From positions 248,185,474 to 248,249,473 of the forward strand of contig CP136065.1 in assembly GCA_032622095.1 (NCBI GenBank): 64,000 nt of DNA. The letters run 5' to 3'. A model generated the notes under the pieces. It searched no databases and was not told where the DNA came from. It was given only the letters and a program-made list of their open reading frames with translations. Each line of letters opens with the position of its first letter. The first letter of the stretch is position 1. A program made the position numbers and the translations under genes. This DNA is from Siphonodentalium dalli. Taxonomy: Eukaryota; Mollusca; Scaphopoda; Gadilida; Siphonodentaliidae. Below are positions 34,070-45,715 of the stretch, in pieces.

Positions 34070-35545
34070 TGTTCTTATACCAATTATAAATATCGCGTAA
34101 ATGGTATGTTGGTGTCAAGTTTGTATGCTTCGCTATGTAATCAAACGCCATATGCTTTGTTATGTAAACAAAAGCCAAAAATGTTACAGAACCTGGCTTT
34201 TATTTACATAACACAGCGTACGTACTTGACAATACCATACTATTTACGCGATATTTGTCCCCCGAAAAAAAAAATTCGGGGGACTATTAAAATAGCCGGT
34301 GTCCGTCCGTGTGTCCGTTCCCACAAAATGCCACTTATGTGTCTTCGAAGCCACTCAAATGACTCAAATGATTGCTTATGTGGCTAGTCACATAAGCAAC
34401 CTCATTTGACAGCTGAAATGTGATCTAAGTGGCCTGAGAAAGTCACTTGAAAAAATTGTCTTTAATAAATTGAAACAATTTGTCCATCAATATGGATGTC
34501 CAACCAGTGTTCTATGGACACGGACGGACGGCTTAAGTGGCTAGCCACATTAGCAACCTTATTTACAAATATACAATATTTTTCTTAATCACGCTTTATT
34601 TCTTAATGAACTCTCTAAATTGTGAATGAAGGGTTGAAAAAATACAATCTGCTGACTACTTCACATGCGCCAACCGTAAGTCACAGAATACATTGACACT
34701 TGATTTGCAGCCTCGCAAGTAGCATTTCGTGAGAACCCCTTTTGAAGCCACGTAAAAACAAGTAGTCTCATAGGTCACACCATTTTTTCTAGCCACTTAA
34801 GTTTGTAGACACATAAGGGGCAAAATGTGGGTCCTTCTGTCCGTGCGTCCGGAAATGGTTTCCGGTTGATAACTTTAGTTTCGGTTATTAGATCAGAAGC
34901 AAATTTCATAGGTGCGTTTATCAGACCAAAATACAGGTCAAGTTTGAATATGGGTTTGCTCCGCCCATTTTTGCGAGAGTTATGGCCCTTTTTTTACTTA
35001 GAATCTTGTAATTTTCTGGTTTCCGGATGATAACTTCAGTTTGTGTGATCATATCTGAACAAATTTGGTATGTGAGTTTATCAGCCATATGTACAGGTCA
35101 AGTTCGAATATGGGTATGCTCCGCCCATTTTTGCGAGAGTTGTGCCCCTTTTTCGACTTGTTTTACTTAGAAAATTTCTCACTTTTTCGGTTTCTGGATG
35201 ATATCTCAAGTTTGGATCTTTTAATTGCAAATACCGTTTTTATGTGGATCAGTCATATCAAGATACAAATTTGAGTTTGATCTGATGATTTTTCTCAGAG
35301 TTATGGGCTTTTCGACTTAGAAAATTCAATTTTTCTTGTAATTTTCTTCATTTTGTGCCAATTTGAGGTTATATTTTGACTTTAAGAGTTTTTTTAAGAT
35401 TTGGTTATTTGTATGCATGTCAGTAATGAGACAATGCACAAGTGTCTTATCCATATAGTATACTTCTACAAAGCCTCCAAATGAAGCCACCGGTTCGGGG
35501 GACACTGTGGCCAAGCGGCCTTTTATTATATCTGGTATAAGAACA
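34070..35545. mobile_element. 1.5-kb non-autonomous element with short terminal inverted repeats
   Basis: TTGTTCTTATACCA at 34069-34082 is inverted at 35532-35545 (TGGTATAAGAAC), with AT-rich similarity continuing inward. Inside, a CCCCCGAA-A8-TTCGGGGG hairpin at 34260-34284 opens a region of CCGTCCGTGTGTCCG motifs and two tandem units, about 34840-35020 and 35020-35190, each with GGTTTCCGG, GATAACTT, ACAGGTCAAGTT and GCTCCGCCCATTTTTGCGAG. It closes with TTCGGGGGACACTGTGGCC at 35489. Relatives are at 48840-49080 and 52560-53735. No protein frame. Confidence 0.45.
34088..34256. mobile_element. Foldback element, 169 bp
   Basis: AAATATCGCGTAAATGGTAT at 34088 and TACTATTTACGCGATATTTG-type sequence ending near 34256 are imperfect inverses, continuing inward through TGTCAAGT / ACTTGACA. 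It lies just inside the left end of the 1.5-kb element. Confidence 0.65.
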
Positions 35546-36664
35546 ATATACATGTACATGTATGTCTATATTTTACTATTCTTTATGAAGGGAGCTGCGC
35601 TGGCGCAACATTAAAGACTCTGTGCCAATGTATTCTCATATATATGCAAGTTGACCACAGGTCGCCTCGCATATATAAGAGAATGCATTGGCCTAACAAT
35701 TTTTTATTATTTTTTATTTATTTTTCTTACATTCTTGTAACAATTTTTATAATTTTTTTCACCCACTGACCAACGCGCGAAGCGCGTTCAGTGGGTGTAC
35801 TATTATCGTAGGACTCATGCGTTTCTGCTGAATTGAAATAGTGCCTATGCGTTTCTGCTGAGCTGCACTGACGTTTGATCGCAAAATAAAATTATAACCA
35901 TTATCAAAGCACACGTTTGGATAACACCGCCATAAACAGTTTCATATTATGATGTTGAGCTCATATCGTCAATAAAATTATAGTTATAATTGATAAAACT
36001 AAATTGTACTGCTAAAGTAATTCTACCAATTGGGTAACTAGATTCAGGTTGAGCTAGAACTTGAGAAATTTTTAATTTCAACCAATTGAAATGCCGCTGG
36101 AATTGGAAAGGGTTAAGATTGTGGGGCAACGCAAATGACGTCATCGAAAACAAGGCGACTCAAAATGAGTCAAAAATCGTACACAGTACATGTCTCGCTT
36201 CGTCTCGGAATCGTGATTTAAATTCATTCATTTTGACTGTTACTGTGTCCTAAGATATTAGCAACTTGTGGAATGTGCTTAGGAAGGATTGTTTTGATAT
36301 CTAATAAGTGGGATTTACCTCCCAAAAAGGTGAGTTTCAGGCCTGCATTTGTTGTCAATCTGTATTATCTGATTCTGACAGCGCTCGTCTGCAACTGCAA
36401 TTGGCAGAATTCGCGTGTTTGACTAAACGTTTTCTCCACTCGATTCTCGAGTCAAAATGCACAATAATCGGTCAAATTCTTTCAATAATTCTATCTAAAT
36501 ACATCTTAGCTATTATTCGGATCAGATCTCCCCGTCGAGAAAGCGATATGTTGACCAAAACGACACTTGAGAAAGTTGTTTACATTTTGAGCGCACACTG
36601 CCTGCGGCACAGTAGTCAGTACACCCTCGATTTTTATCATGGAAACAAATCAATTTCTTCCATC
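35546..36664. other. Non-coding DNA with one hairpin element and AT-rich minisatellite
   Basis: The 67-bp palindrome at 35625-35691 is listed separately; 35695-35760 is a TTTTTATTATTT run of the kind also seen at 40380-40700. The 119-codon frame at 36308-36667 lacks an ATG at its start and any recognisable motif. Confidence 0.4.
35625..35691. repeat. 67-bp palindromic hairpin element
   Basis: Starts CCAATGTATTCTCATATATA and ends with the near inverse, ...TATATAAGAGAATGCATTGG. Most diverged of four copies; see 47625. Confidence 0.8.
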
Positions 36665-37150
36665 TAAAAGATAATTACGTGCTGGCCCTGTCATTTTAGG
36701 AATATATAAGTATTCCACGCAGACATACATCAGTCTCAGCTTAAAATTTTGAAAAATAACAGTTTTATCGACATAAATCGATTTGAATGGGAAAATCCCG
36801 TGTTAAAATTTATCATTGAAAAAAAATAATTTCTTCCCTCTAAAAAATAATTACGTGCTGTACCCTGTCATTTTAGGAATATATAGGTATTCCACGCTGA
36901 CACACCAAGTCTCAGCTTAAAATTTTGAAAAATAAGAGTTTTATCGACATAAATCGATTTGAATAGCAAATCCCATGTTAAAATTTATCATCGAAAAAAA
37001 TTAATTTCTTCCATCTAATAAATAATTACGTGCTGTACCCTGTCATTTTAGGAATATATAAGTATTCCACACAGACACACCAAGTCTCAGCTTAAAATTT
37101 TGAAAAATAAGAATTTTATCGACATAAATCAATTTTAATGGCAGATCCCA
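36665..37150. repeat. 177-bp satellite, nearly three units
   Basis: TAATTACGTGCTG recurs at about 36671, 36848 and 37023. Units share CCTGTCATTTTAGGAATATA, then AAGTCTCAGCTTAAAATTTT, then ATCGACATAAATCGATTT. The period of 176-177 bp is close to a nucleosome repeat, as in many satellites. Confidence 0.88.
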
Positions 37151-37239
37151 TGTTAAATAATAAATTTTAGGGCCCTGCGAATGTTTTCTGAGCTGTTCCA
37201 TATTGGCCAACAGAGTCCATATTTGACAGGTTCTACCTG

Positions 37240-38110
37240 ATAATTGTGCGACAGTACAGTCGCGTTACTTTATACGTCAACATTGGTCATTATCACCCGA
37301 CAAATTTATTTCGGTCTATCGTATCAACCCCCATGTAGCCTGACTAAGTGTCAACATTGGTCTTTATCGCTCCACTAATTTTTATCGTCTCATCGGTATG
37401 AATTCCATATCCAATTATCCACATATAACCAACCTAACCTCTAATCCCGGTCCAATTATTTTTTTTTTCATCGCTATAGTCAAGTTACGTAATATTTTAT
37501 CACGTGATAATTTTACTTATATGTCTATGGTATTACTATAGTATACGGTATACGTATATCAATTGCTATTCCTTTCTATATAATCCTGGTGCCATCTATA
37601 GAGTAAGAGATAATTTCAGACCCCCCCCCCCCAATTTTATATCATTGCCGCTACAGTACCGTCGCGATGCATCACATGGCAACATTGATCGCTATCGCTC
37701 TACTAATTTATGTCAGTTCATCGTTCCCCTTTTTCTCCGAGTCTATTTAACCAACCCAACATCTAAACCCGGCCTAAATTATTTTCATCGGTATACCGTA
37801 GTTGTGTTACATACATATTTTTATCATTTGATTCCAATTTGCATTGTACCACTATAGAAGTCTATAAATGACTATTCTGGCACTATATAGAGATAACGAA
37901 GATTATTACAACCCCCCCCCCCCCCCCCCATTTTATAGCCTTGTTGCAACAGTAGAGTTGAGATGCATGATATGTCAACATTGGTCGTTATCGCTCTACA
38001 AATTTATATCGGTTCAACCCTTAGTTCCCTGTATCGCCCACTCCTCCCTCAATTTATTTTTTCATTTGTATTATAGTCTCGTTACGTACATATTTTATCT
38101 CTTGTAACTT
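37240..38110. repeat. About 300-bp diverged tandem repeat with poly-C tracts
   Basis: Units share GTCAACATTGGTCNTTATCGC, a TTTATATCGGTTCAT-like segment, ACCAACCTAACCTC, a TTACGTACATATTTTATC segment, and an ACTATATAGAG element followed by a C run (12-14 C at 37620 and about 18 C at 37912). Three or four units are recognisable at 37250, 37340, 37660 and 37960. Confidence 0.6.
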
Positions 38111-38309
38111 TTGCTTCAACATGCCGAGTTCTGCTGCAGACGATACAAAACTGACAACATTTCGAAATGTAAGCAGGCTTCAAACTCATCTTATCCAAGA
38201 AACTTGTGTATAAGGTGTACTCGCATTTGTTGCGTTAAAAACCAAAGGTCCCAAGTCAAGGTCCAAAATCCCCAACACACTGATGTGAGGTTTAATGATA
38301 ACTCACATC

Positions 38310-38580
38310 TACATAACCTAACCAATATAAGGATGTGAGGTGTAATGATAACTCCATCCACATACAGTAATGTCCAAAGTAATTGACCACTTAACCACAG
38401 CAGAATTATGGGTAATTTTTCAGGATTTTAAATCCTGAAAAATTACCAATAATTCTGCTCTGGTTAAGTGGTCAATTACTTTGGGCATTACTGTAACCAA
38501 TATAAGGATGTGAGGTTTAATGATAACTCTATCCACATAATCAATATACGGGTGTGATGTTTAATGAGAACGCCATCCAC
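38310..38580. repeat. Short tandem repeat of a GGATGTGAGG motif
   Basis: AAGGATGTGAGGTTTAATGA, then TAACTC and CATCCACATAACCAATAT, recurs about four times (38270, 38330, 38505, 38550). A mariner-like foldback element lies inside one unit. Confidence 0.7.
38365..38493. mobile_element. Mariner-like foldback MITE, 129 bp
   Basis: Begins CAGTAATGTCCAAAGTAATT and ends AATTACTTTGGGCATTACTG, inverted almost to the centre (GGATTT/TAAATCC), flanked by TA at 38363-38364 and 38494-38495. A TA duplication with a CAGT-type end fits Tc1/mariner derivatives. A second copy of exactly the same length lies at 52945-53073. Confidence 0.85.
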
Positions 38581-38701
38581 ATAACTAATAACTATGTGTG
38601 AAAATTAAATAAAAAAATTAAATTCCATGATGGCGTCCAATATGGACTATCTAATTCTGCTCCAAAAACATGTATATTCAATATATGGATGTTTATTGGA
38701 T

Positions 38702-38723
38702 GGGGGGGGGGGGGGGGGGGGGG
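38702..38723. repeat. Poly-G run of 22
   Basis: An unbroken run of 22 G on the plus strand, after TGTTTATTGGAT. The other strand could form G4-like or i-motif structures; its length in any assembly is unreliable. Confidence 0.95.
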
Positions 38724-38894
38724 ACCGATTATTTCAATGATATTTTAATTCACTGGGATACAAAACCCGACCTACGGGAGCACGCTTCGCGCACGACTGT
38801 ATCTTAAGCATATGTGCATATTTAATAAGCCAACAATTGGAATCCCAACAGAGAAGACTGGCGTAGGTCCCTTGCGCATAGACATCGTTGATGA

Positions 38895-40060
38895 TCTCTA
38901 TGGGAAACCAACTTGACATTTAATAGACAATTTCGATTAACTGCAATAACTTAAGGAATCTCTAATTGAGCTCAAGCCCAATAAGAATATTCCTTCAGTT
39001 ATTGTGCTTAAGCGCAGTTAGAGATACCTTATTGCGCTTAAGCACAATGTGATATTCCTGTGCAATAAGGAATATTCTTATTGCGCTTAAGTGTAATAAG
39101 ACATTCCTTATTACACGTAAGCGAAATTACATCAATATTGCACTTAAGCGCAATTAATATCTCTCATTAGATCACCCTTGTGCAAATAGTAGAATAATCC
39201 TATATTTGTTCCACCCATTGTACCATGGAGATGGACTACACCACCTGAATTATAGGGAGTTTATGTACTATATATAATACTAGCCGATGAGCCCGACGTT
39301 GTCCGGGCTAATCAAAAACCAAATTTCAAGTCGATAGCTCTACCCGATGAGCCCGACGTTGTCCGGGCTATTCAAAAACCAAATTTCAAATCGATAGCTT
39401 CACCCGTTTCCGAGATCTGGTCAAAAACCAAATTTCAAGTCGATAGCTCTACCCGTTTCCGAGATCTGGTCTGCGCATGCGCGAAGTTGGCGTCGCACGG
39501 GCTCGGCGACCCGATAAAATTCGTATCCGGGGCAAGATACATTCACATAGCAAATTTCAAGTCGATAGCTCCACCCGTTTCCGAGATCTCGTCTGCGCAT
39601 GCGCGAAGCTGGTGTCGCACGGGCTCGGCGACCCGATACAATTCGTATCCGGGGCAAGATACATTCACATAGCAAATTTCAAGTCGATAGCTCCACCCGT
39701 TTCCGAGATCTCGTCTGCGCATGCGCGAAGCGGGCGCCGCACGGGCTCGCCAATACGACAACGTTCACCGCCTGGTCAAACTACACACACGTACCAAGTT
39801 TCGTCCAGATCGGTCGAGAATTGTAGATTTGTATAAATGACAGACAGACAAACAAACAAACAAACAAACATACATACAGACAGAGGTCTTCAAAATATAT
39901 ATGAGATATTCCTTATTAAGAGATTCCTTATTGGGTTTTATTATATAAGCGCAATTTGTAAATTCCATTATTGCGCTTAAGCACAGTTAAATATATCCTT
40001 ATTGCGCTTAAGCACAATAGAGATTCCCTTATTGTGCTTAAGCACAATTAGCTCTTCTTG
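38895..40060. repeat. GCTTAAGC palindrome array, split by another repeat
   Basis: Palindromes such as TTGCGCTTAAGCGCAA alternate with AAGGAATATTC at 38930-39170 and again at 39900-40060; the left flank GGGAAACCAACTTGACATTT resembles the end of the foldback element at 26740. The two parts look like one element split by the 39286-39900 insertion. Confidence 0.65.
39286..39900. repeat. About 121-bp tandem repeat with a GACA/AAAC tail
   Basis: Units carry CCAAATTTCAAGTCGATAGC, CACCCGTTTCCGAGATCT, a CTGCGCATGCGCGAAG block, GCACGGGCTCGGCGACCCG and GGGGCAAGATACATTCACAT. Starts are near 39310, 39420, 39560 and 39680. The left end has a duplicated CCGATGAGCCCGACGTTGTC block and the right end ACAGACAGACAAACAAAC. 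A CG-rich body with a simple-repeat tail is typical of the 3' end of a retroposon, but no enzyme is attached. Open frames across it are accidental. Confidence 0.75.
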
Positions 40061-40379
40061 CGATTAATTAAAAAAAAAATTCTAATTGTATTGTAACTAT
40101 TGTTTTGTCCTTTAATATTTCCCATACATCATGTACACATATATTATGCTAGAATGGTACTATTATTACTAATACCACTCGTAGTAGTTAAAACCACCTT
40201 ACTGTCAATATCCTATCATGGTTAGTTTCAAATCATAACGTTAATTGTTATTACTATGTGTGTACTGTACATGTACATCAGTCATCAATTAATAATATTT
40301 TGCTATTTTGCATGCGAAGTGGAAGACCCTCCAATAGCTTATCAATACCACTCGGGACAGTGGGTGTTTTTCCTCAATT

Positions 40380-40700
40380 AATTGAATTTCTTGTTTATTA
40401 TTGTTTCTTACATTTTATATTAACAATTTTTATCATTTTTTTACTTTTTTCTTACATTCTATATCAATTTTTATCATTTTTTCTTATATTCTTAAATAGT
40501 TTTTATCATTTTTTATCATTATTTCTTTAATATTCTTTAACAATTTTTTATCATTTTGTTTCATTTTTTCTAACATACTTTAATTAGTTTTTATCATATT
40601 TTTTTATCATTATTTCTTACATTCATTAACAATTTTTTTTATCATTTTTTTTATCATTATTTCTTACATTCATTAACAATTATAAAAAATAATATAGAAT
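40380..40700. repeat. AT-rich minisatellite
   Basis: About nine units of 28-45 bp with the core TTTTTATCATTTTTTCTTAC and ATTC. It directly adjoins the palindrome at 40709, the same partnership as at 35625 and 47476. Confidence 0.8.
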
Positions 40701-40708
40701 TTGTTAGG

Positions 40709-40775
40709 CCAATGCATTCTCTTATATATGCGAGGCGACCTATGGTCGGCTAGCATATATAAGAGAATGTATTGG
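40709..40775. repeat. 67-bp palindromic hairpin element
   Basis: CCAATGCATTCTCTTATATA at 40709 with the inverse ending ATTGG at 40775; three or four mismatches in the right arm. Confidence 0.85.
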
Positions 40776-40929
40776 CACAGGGTTTTTGCACCCACCGCGA
40801 AGGCCATCCATGCCTTTAACTTTCATGTCATGACTGGGGGAATGGGATGGTGGCATGAATTATTTCAATAATTTGATCGTCAGTATCAGGTCAGAAAAAA
40901 GATATGACATACAGGACAAGTGACATGTG

Positions 40930-41102
40930 AGATTCTGTTTTGAACTCATGATATGTGACACACCATCATGATTGACCATATATATACTCTGTATATATGC
41001 TTTATATATAGACAATATATGTGGTCAATAATCGTGACAGTGTGACACAATCGTATTTTTTTCCAACAAGCATAAGTTCAAAGCAGTATCTCGCATGTGA
41101 TC
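40930..41102. mobile_element. Foldback element, about 170 bp
   Basis: ACATGTGAGATTCTGTTTTG with AACTCATG at 40925-40952 is inverted near 41072-41100 (CATAAGTTCAAAGCAGTATC), and GTGACACACCATCATGATTG is inverted at 41028-41047. The centre is a TATATA-rich loop. Confidence 0.6.
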
Positions 41103-42595
41103 TGTATAGTTTTGGAATGCGCGGCAGCTTCACTAGCCTTCATGCTTGACACGCCCGGAGTTGTTTATTAGGAAATGCTTGTTGGTTGTTTCTTGGGAAG
41201 GTGTACATGTAAATATACACATTGCGTGGACTATTCGACTGTGATCACTTGATTTTATATTAAAGAGCACGGCTGATGTGTGTGTGTGTGTGACAATGTT
41301 CAATCATGCAACTGACTTCACAACGTTCATATAAATCATGTCGAGACCCTCCCACGCCTAAGTTATTACCATGCAGACATCATATTTAGCCTATATACAC
41401 CAATGTTGAGCATATAAGTAGCACCTATACCCACTATATACAGTCACTGCATGCTTAATTGTTAATTGCATGTATATTTACCAGTATTAAATTTGTACAT
41501 TTGACATGCTATGGAATAAAATTGATTTCCTTGATGCCCAATGAGTATTTTATGTTTAATGTGTTGCTTGTGAGCACTTAAGTTGTGAAGCGATAGAATA
41601 CGTTACCACCGTCAATCAACGTGACAAAATCTAGATTTGAATCAACGGCCATCACAGATGATATCCTTCCAAATACATTAGTTTATAATAACATACGGTA
41701 TTATCATATATCAATTCGTATATGTATGTCCGTCACAATACATGTTTGCTTAATTTAGCATCGGCAACCTATTATGCCCCATACTTATCCACTGTGGTTC
41801 CCATGGCGACAAATGAGCAATTTCCAAAGATTGAGAAGAGAACGAATTAGAGTACTAGTTTTGTGATCTATAGTACTTTATAATACTTTGCAAATCCGAT
41901 GCAATCTCGTTGTGTATTATATACATAATAATGGCGTTTGCAAGTCGGCAGTGGTAACGTATTCTGTCGTATGGGAAATTGGAGGCACATATTTCCATCT
42001 GTTGTATGTCAGGGGATAATTTGTTAAAACATCCGCCAATATAGATTTCTATTATATGGATACCCTACTTCTTGACACTGACCGAATTGGCTCATATAGT
42101 TAACTTCGATTTTTCGGTAAAACATCCTGTCCATTGGGCCCACTTAGCTGAGAATGTGCCTGCTGACTCTCATTCAATTTAGGGAACAGGATGAATCAGC
42201 CTGAAGACAGCTCGGGGTTGAGTAGGCCTACAGCTATGCCCTCAGTAAGCGACTGCGAGATACCACCGAATCGTGGTTGCACTACCGCAGTACAACACAG
42301 TACCACACCAACATTCATGGTGCCACTACATTGTACCAGTGGTAACAAATATTAGTACCGCAGTAATGCCCCACATAAATGTGGTGACACTACCACAATG
42401 CGATAGCATTTTTGTAACGTTAATGTTGGGAGGCTACGTGTGACTACCAATCTGCAAAATTGGGCGTTCGTTGACACGGTCTCCGTCCTATGGGAGACGA
42501 TTTCACATTATGAAATTATTGGATTTATTAAAGTACAATTCATTTAACATTATGAGGGCAGCAATTTCACTGAAGCGCTATTAAAAACTCTGTTA
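41103..42595. other. Non-coding DNA
   Basis: A short TG run (41277-41292) and scattered ACATGTA motifs. No gene, terminal repeat or array recognised. Confidence 0.4.
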
Positions 42596-42699
42596 TTTCA
42601 ATTGTGCTTAACATAATTATTGATCACCATAAACAAAACCCCCTTAATTCTTATAGAATAGTCTGCAGGATGAGTATCCAGCCAAACCTCATTTGATTT

Positions 42700-42835
42700 T
42701 TTTAAGTGAGATGTAAATATAAATTGAATTGCATTTAAGCGTAATTGAATTGCAATTAAGTGCAATTGAATTGTGTTTAAACGCAATTGAATTGCATTTT
42801 AGCGCAATTGAATTGCACTTAATAAATGCGTCTGA
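42700..42835. repeat. GAATTGCATTTAAGCG short tandem repeat
   Basis: Units of about 18 bp such as TTTAAGCGTAATTGAATTGC and TTAAGTGCAATTGAATTG. It is related to the GCTTAAGCGC arrays at 26.8 and 39 kb. Confidence 0.7.
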
Positions 42836-43014
42836 TTATTTTACCCAGTGACTGAGTGTATAAAACAAGCAAATAAAACAATTTAAATTACCTTGAAATC
42901 CAGTACTTTACATAGAAGAACAAGAGAATCGCTAGGGCATGGCAAAATATGGCACGCACATAGTAATTTGAACAAAGGGCCATAACTCTGGTGAAAATCA
43001 CACATAAGACGATT

Positions 43015-44430
43015 TAGCGGGCTAGAATAACTAAATCCACCCTCTGGGGACCTACATGTAATTCTGCTTAGGCCTCATCTTCTGTGGAACGTTTCTGTAT
43101 CATCAAATTGCTATAGAAACTTCTTCACATGGATTCTATTTCTTTTTTAGTTTAGTTTCTCTAATTCCCCCCAAATTGGCAGAAGACACATTGTATAATC
43201 GAGGTTCCCAATGGGTGTACACCACAATATTGACCATTTGGGGACTTCGATCTGAGTCTATGTCTCCCACAGCAGATGAGGCCATGCAGAATGAGGTCCC
43301 CAGAGGGTGAATTTGGTGATACTAGCCCGCTATGCGGGATATCATCAATAAATTCACCTCTGTGGACCTCATTCTGCAAATAATAGGCACATTAAACTCA
43401 GGCTTGGACTGTAGGCCATTTTCAATACATTCCTATATATAGATGTTGTATCGATAATATATTAAAAATAACTAATTTGAGCATGGATATCCGTGGAAAA
43501 CATTCCGGTTAACAGGCTATCATAAAAATCATATTTAATATAATTAATATTAATTATTTAATAATATTGCCAGAACTACATGTACATGTACTTAAAATTT
43601 GGCATTTCCAAAGCACAAACAAGGTTATTAACATCATTAAGACTAAAGCACGCACACATTGTTGAAAGAAAGATACGGATACAAACAACCTAAACCTGAT
43701 AGAAATGACAGAAAATGCTTGGCATGTGATATATTAGAGAATGCTTGGCATGTGATATATTAGAGAATGCTTGGCATGTCGTATATTAGAAGATGAAGAA
43801 CACTTTTTTCTGCACTGCATAAAATATATTCAACAACGTGATGTTTTATTGAACAAGATAAACATTAATTCTGCCACTATCGCACAGATTTGTCTGAATA
43901 TTTTAAGATTCTAGAACAAATTCTGAACCCAACAAACCCTAGCGACACTAGATATATCTGTGATTACATTAAATCATGTGCAGAATCAATCTAGACCTGC
44001 AAGGTACACTTAAAAAAACTCATTTAAAATAAGCATAGCGGGCTACCATCACTAAAGTTACCCTCTGTGGACCTGATCTGTATGGCCTCATCTGCTATGG
44101 GAGACATAGACTCAGATTGAAGTTCCCAAATGGTGAATATTATGATGTACACCCATTGGGAACCTCGATTATTCAATGTGTCGTCTGCCAATTTGGGGAT
44201 ATAGAGAAACTAAACTAAAAAAGATATTGAATCTACATGTATGTAGAATTTTCTATAGAAGTTTGATAATAAAGAAACTTTCCAGAGAAGATGAGGCCTA
44301 AGCAGAATGAGGTCTCCAGAGGGTAAATTTAGTGATGCTAGCCCACTATGCGAGATAGCGTCACTAAATTCACCCTCTGGGGACCTCATTTAGCAAATGG
44401 CAGCCACACTAAACTCAGGCTTGCTTTAGA
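43015..44430. repeat. Two copies of a hairpin-bearing repeat, partly inverted
   Basis: 43020-43300 (GGGGACCTACATG, AATTGGCAGAAGACACATTG, ATCGAGGTTCCCAATGGGTG) matches 44040-44320 in reverse orientation. Each copy also carries, on the same strand, a hairpin: 43287-43376 and 44303-44391, with arms AATGAGGTCCCCAGAGGGTG and CACCCTCTGGGGACCTCATT around a GCTAGCCCGCTATGCGGGAT centre. About 630 bp between them (43405-44030) is unrelated AT-rich DNA with a small duplicated AGAATGCTTGGCATGTG at 43711-43780. Confidence 0.7.
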
Positions 44431-44587
44431 ATAAAACAAATAAATTTATGGGACAAGTATGCATATAATGTAACATTTCATTTGATACATTTTCCTGAAA
44501 ACTGTACGAGAATATCCCATGATGACAGGCTTACCAGACTGTCTATTCATTGCATTCCGTTTTTCCCTGCCATCTGTAAAATATTTT

Positions 44588-44842
44588 TATTCACGTCGAT
44601 TCATACTCAATACAGTGAAAGTTGACATATTTTGGTCGACTAACATGTTTTATTCACGTCGATTCATACTCAATACAGTGAAAGTTGACAGATTTTGGTC
44701 GACTAACATGTTTTATTCACGTCGATTCATACTCAATACAGTGAAAGTTGACAGATTTTGGTCGACTAACATGTTTTATTCACGTCGATTCATACTTAAT
44801 ACAGTGAAAGTTGACAGATTTTGGTCGACTAACATGTTTTAT
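44588..44842. repeat. 63-bp tandem repeat, four units
   Basis: TATTCACGTCGATTCATACT at 44588, 44651, 44714 and 44777, each exactly 63 bp apart and almost identical. Because 63 is a multiple of three, a 121-codon frame stays open across it (21-residue repeat YSRRFILNTVKVDRFWSTNMF minus one), but nothing suggests it is translated. Confidence 0.93.
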
Positions 44843-45273
44843 TCCATAGCGATGTTCATTGGTACTGACTCTTATCATTGGTAAAGTTCTTGTTACCAAA
44901 CATTTCCCTCAAATACAGAAAATTTGAACACAGTCCCCCATTAAACATCCACTCATCATCATAGGCCCCTGGGGAAAATTACTAATATACCAAATATAGA
45001 CCATACCTGTGTATAGTCTATATTGGTATTTTAGTAATTTTCGCCATGGGGGCCTGTGCTCATAATATCTTTTGAGGAGGAGGTCAAGTAATTTTGAATG
45101 GGCATTTCCATGCAAATTTCCACAGCAAAAGTTACAGAGTTGCAAATATTTCTGGGCGTGACATTGTGCGGTATTGAAAACAATACACATTTATCTGGCG
45201 GGACGCTTAGAAATTGTTCCATTAGAAAGTTGATGTATTTAATTTTTTTATTGATTTTTCCAAACTAGATTAA

Positions 45274-45711
45274 AGGTACTCAATCCGAATTAACGCTCGC
45301 AAATCACTATTTCCTTGGCTTCGGTGGTAAAAAATATTTGATTCGAGTCGAGGAACCCACCCATCAAAGCTAGGAGTGATCAGATATCGATATTTGAAAT
45401 CTATTATTTTAATAAAAGTGGCCCAGTAAACTGTGGATGAGAAGAACTTATCTGATAGCAGATGAAGATCGATAACTCTAAAATCCCGTTGCTTTTTTTG
45501 TATCAGATATTTGACAACCGACAAAATTTTGTTGAACAAAACGCTGATAAATAACAGGTTTTGGTCAATTTTATACTATAGTTGACTGTGGGTAGCATTA
45601 TTTTTGGGTAATTATAATCGATTCTGATAACTGAAGCGGCATTTCAAAAAATGTTGTTGTTGTTGGCTTATGATGATATGGGGACCTCAAATCGGATTGA
45701 GTATCTTTTTT
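45274..45711. mobile_element. TTAA-flanked short DNA transposon, relative of 25692-26160
   Basis: Begins AGGTACTCAATCCG after TTAA (45270-45273) and ends CGGATTGAGTATCT plus extra T before TTAA (45712-45715). Interior shares ATTCGAGTCGAGGAACCCAC with the 25.7-kb copy. Confidence 0.8.
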
Positions 45712-45715
45712 TTAA

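Noticed and set aside
36308-36667. 119-codon open frame
   Set aside because: It lacks an ATG at its start, has no recognisable motif and no splice context.
39477-39836. Arg-rich open frames in the 121-bp repeat
   Set aside because: They are produced by the tandem repeat unit and occur on both strands.
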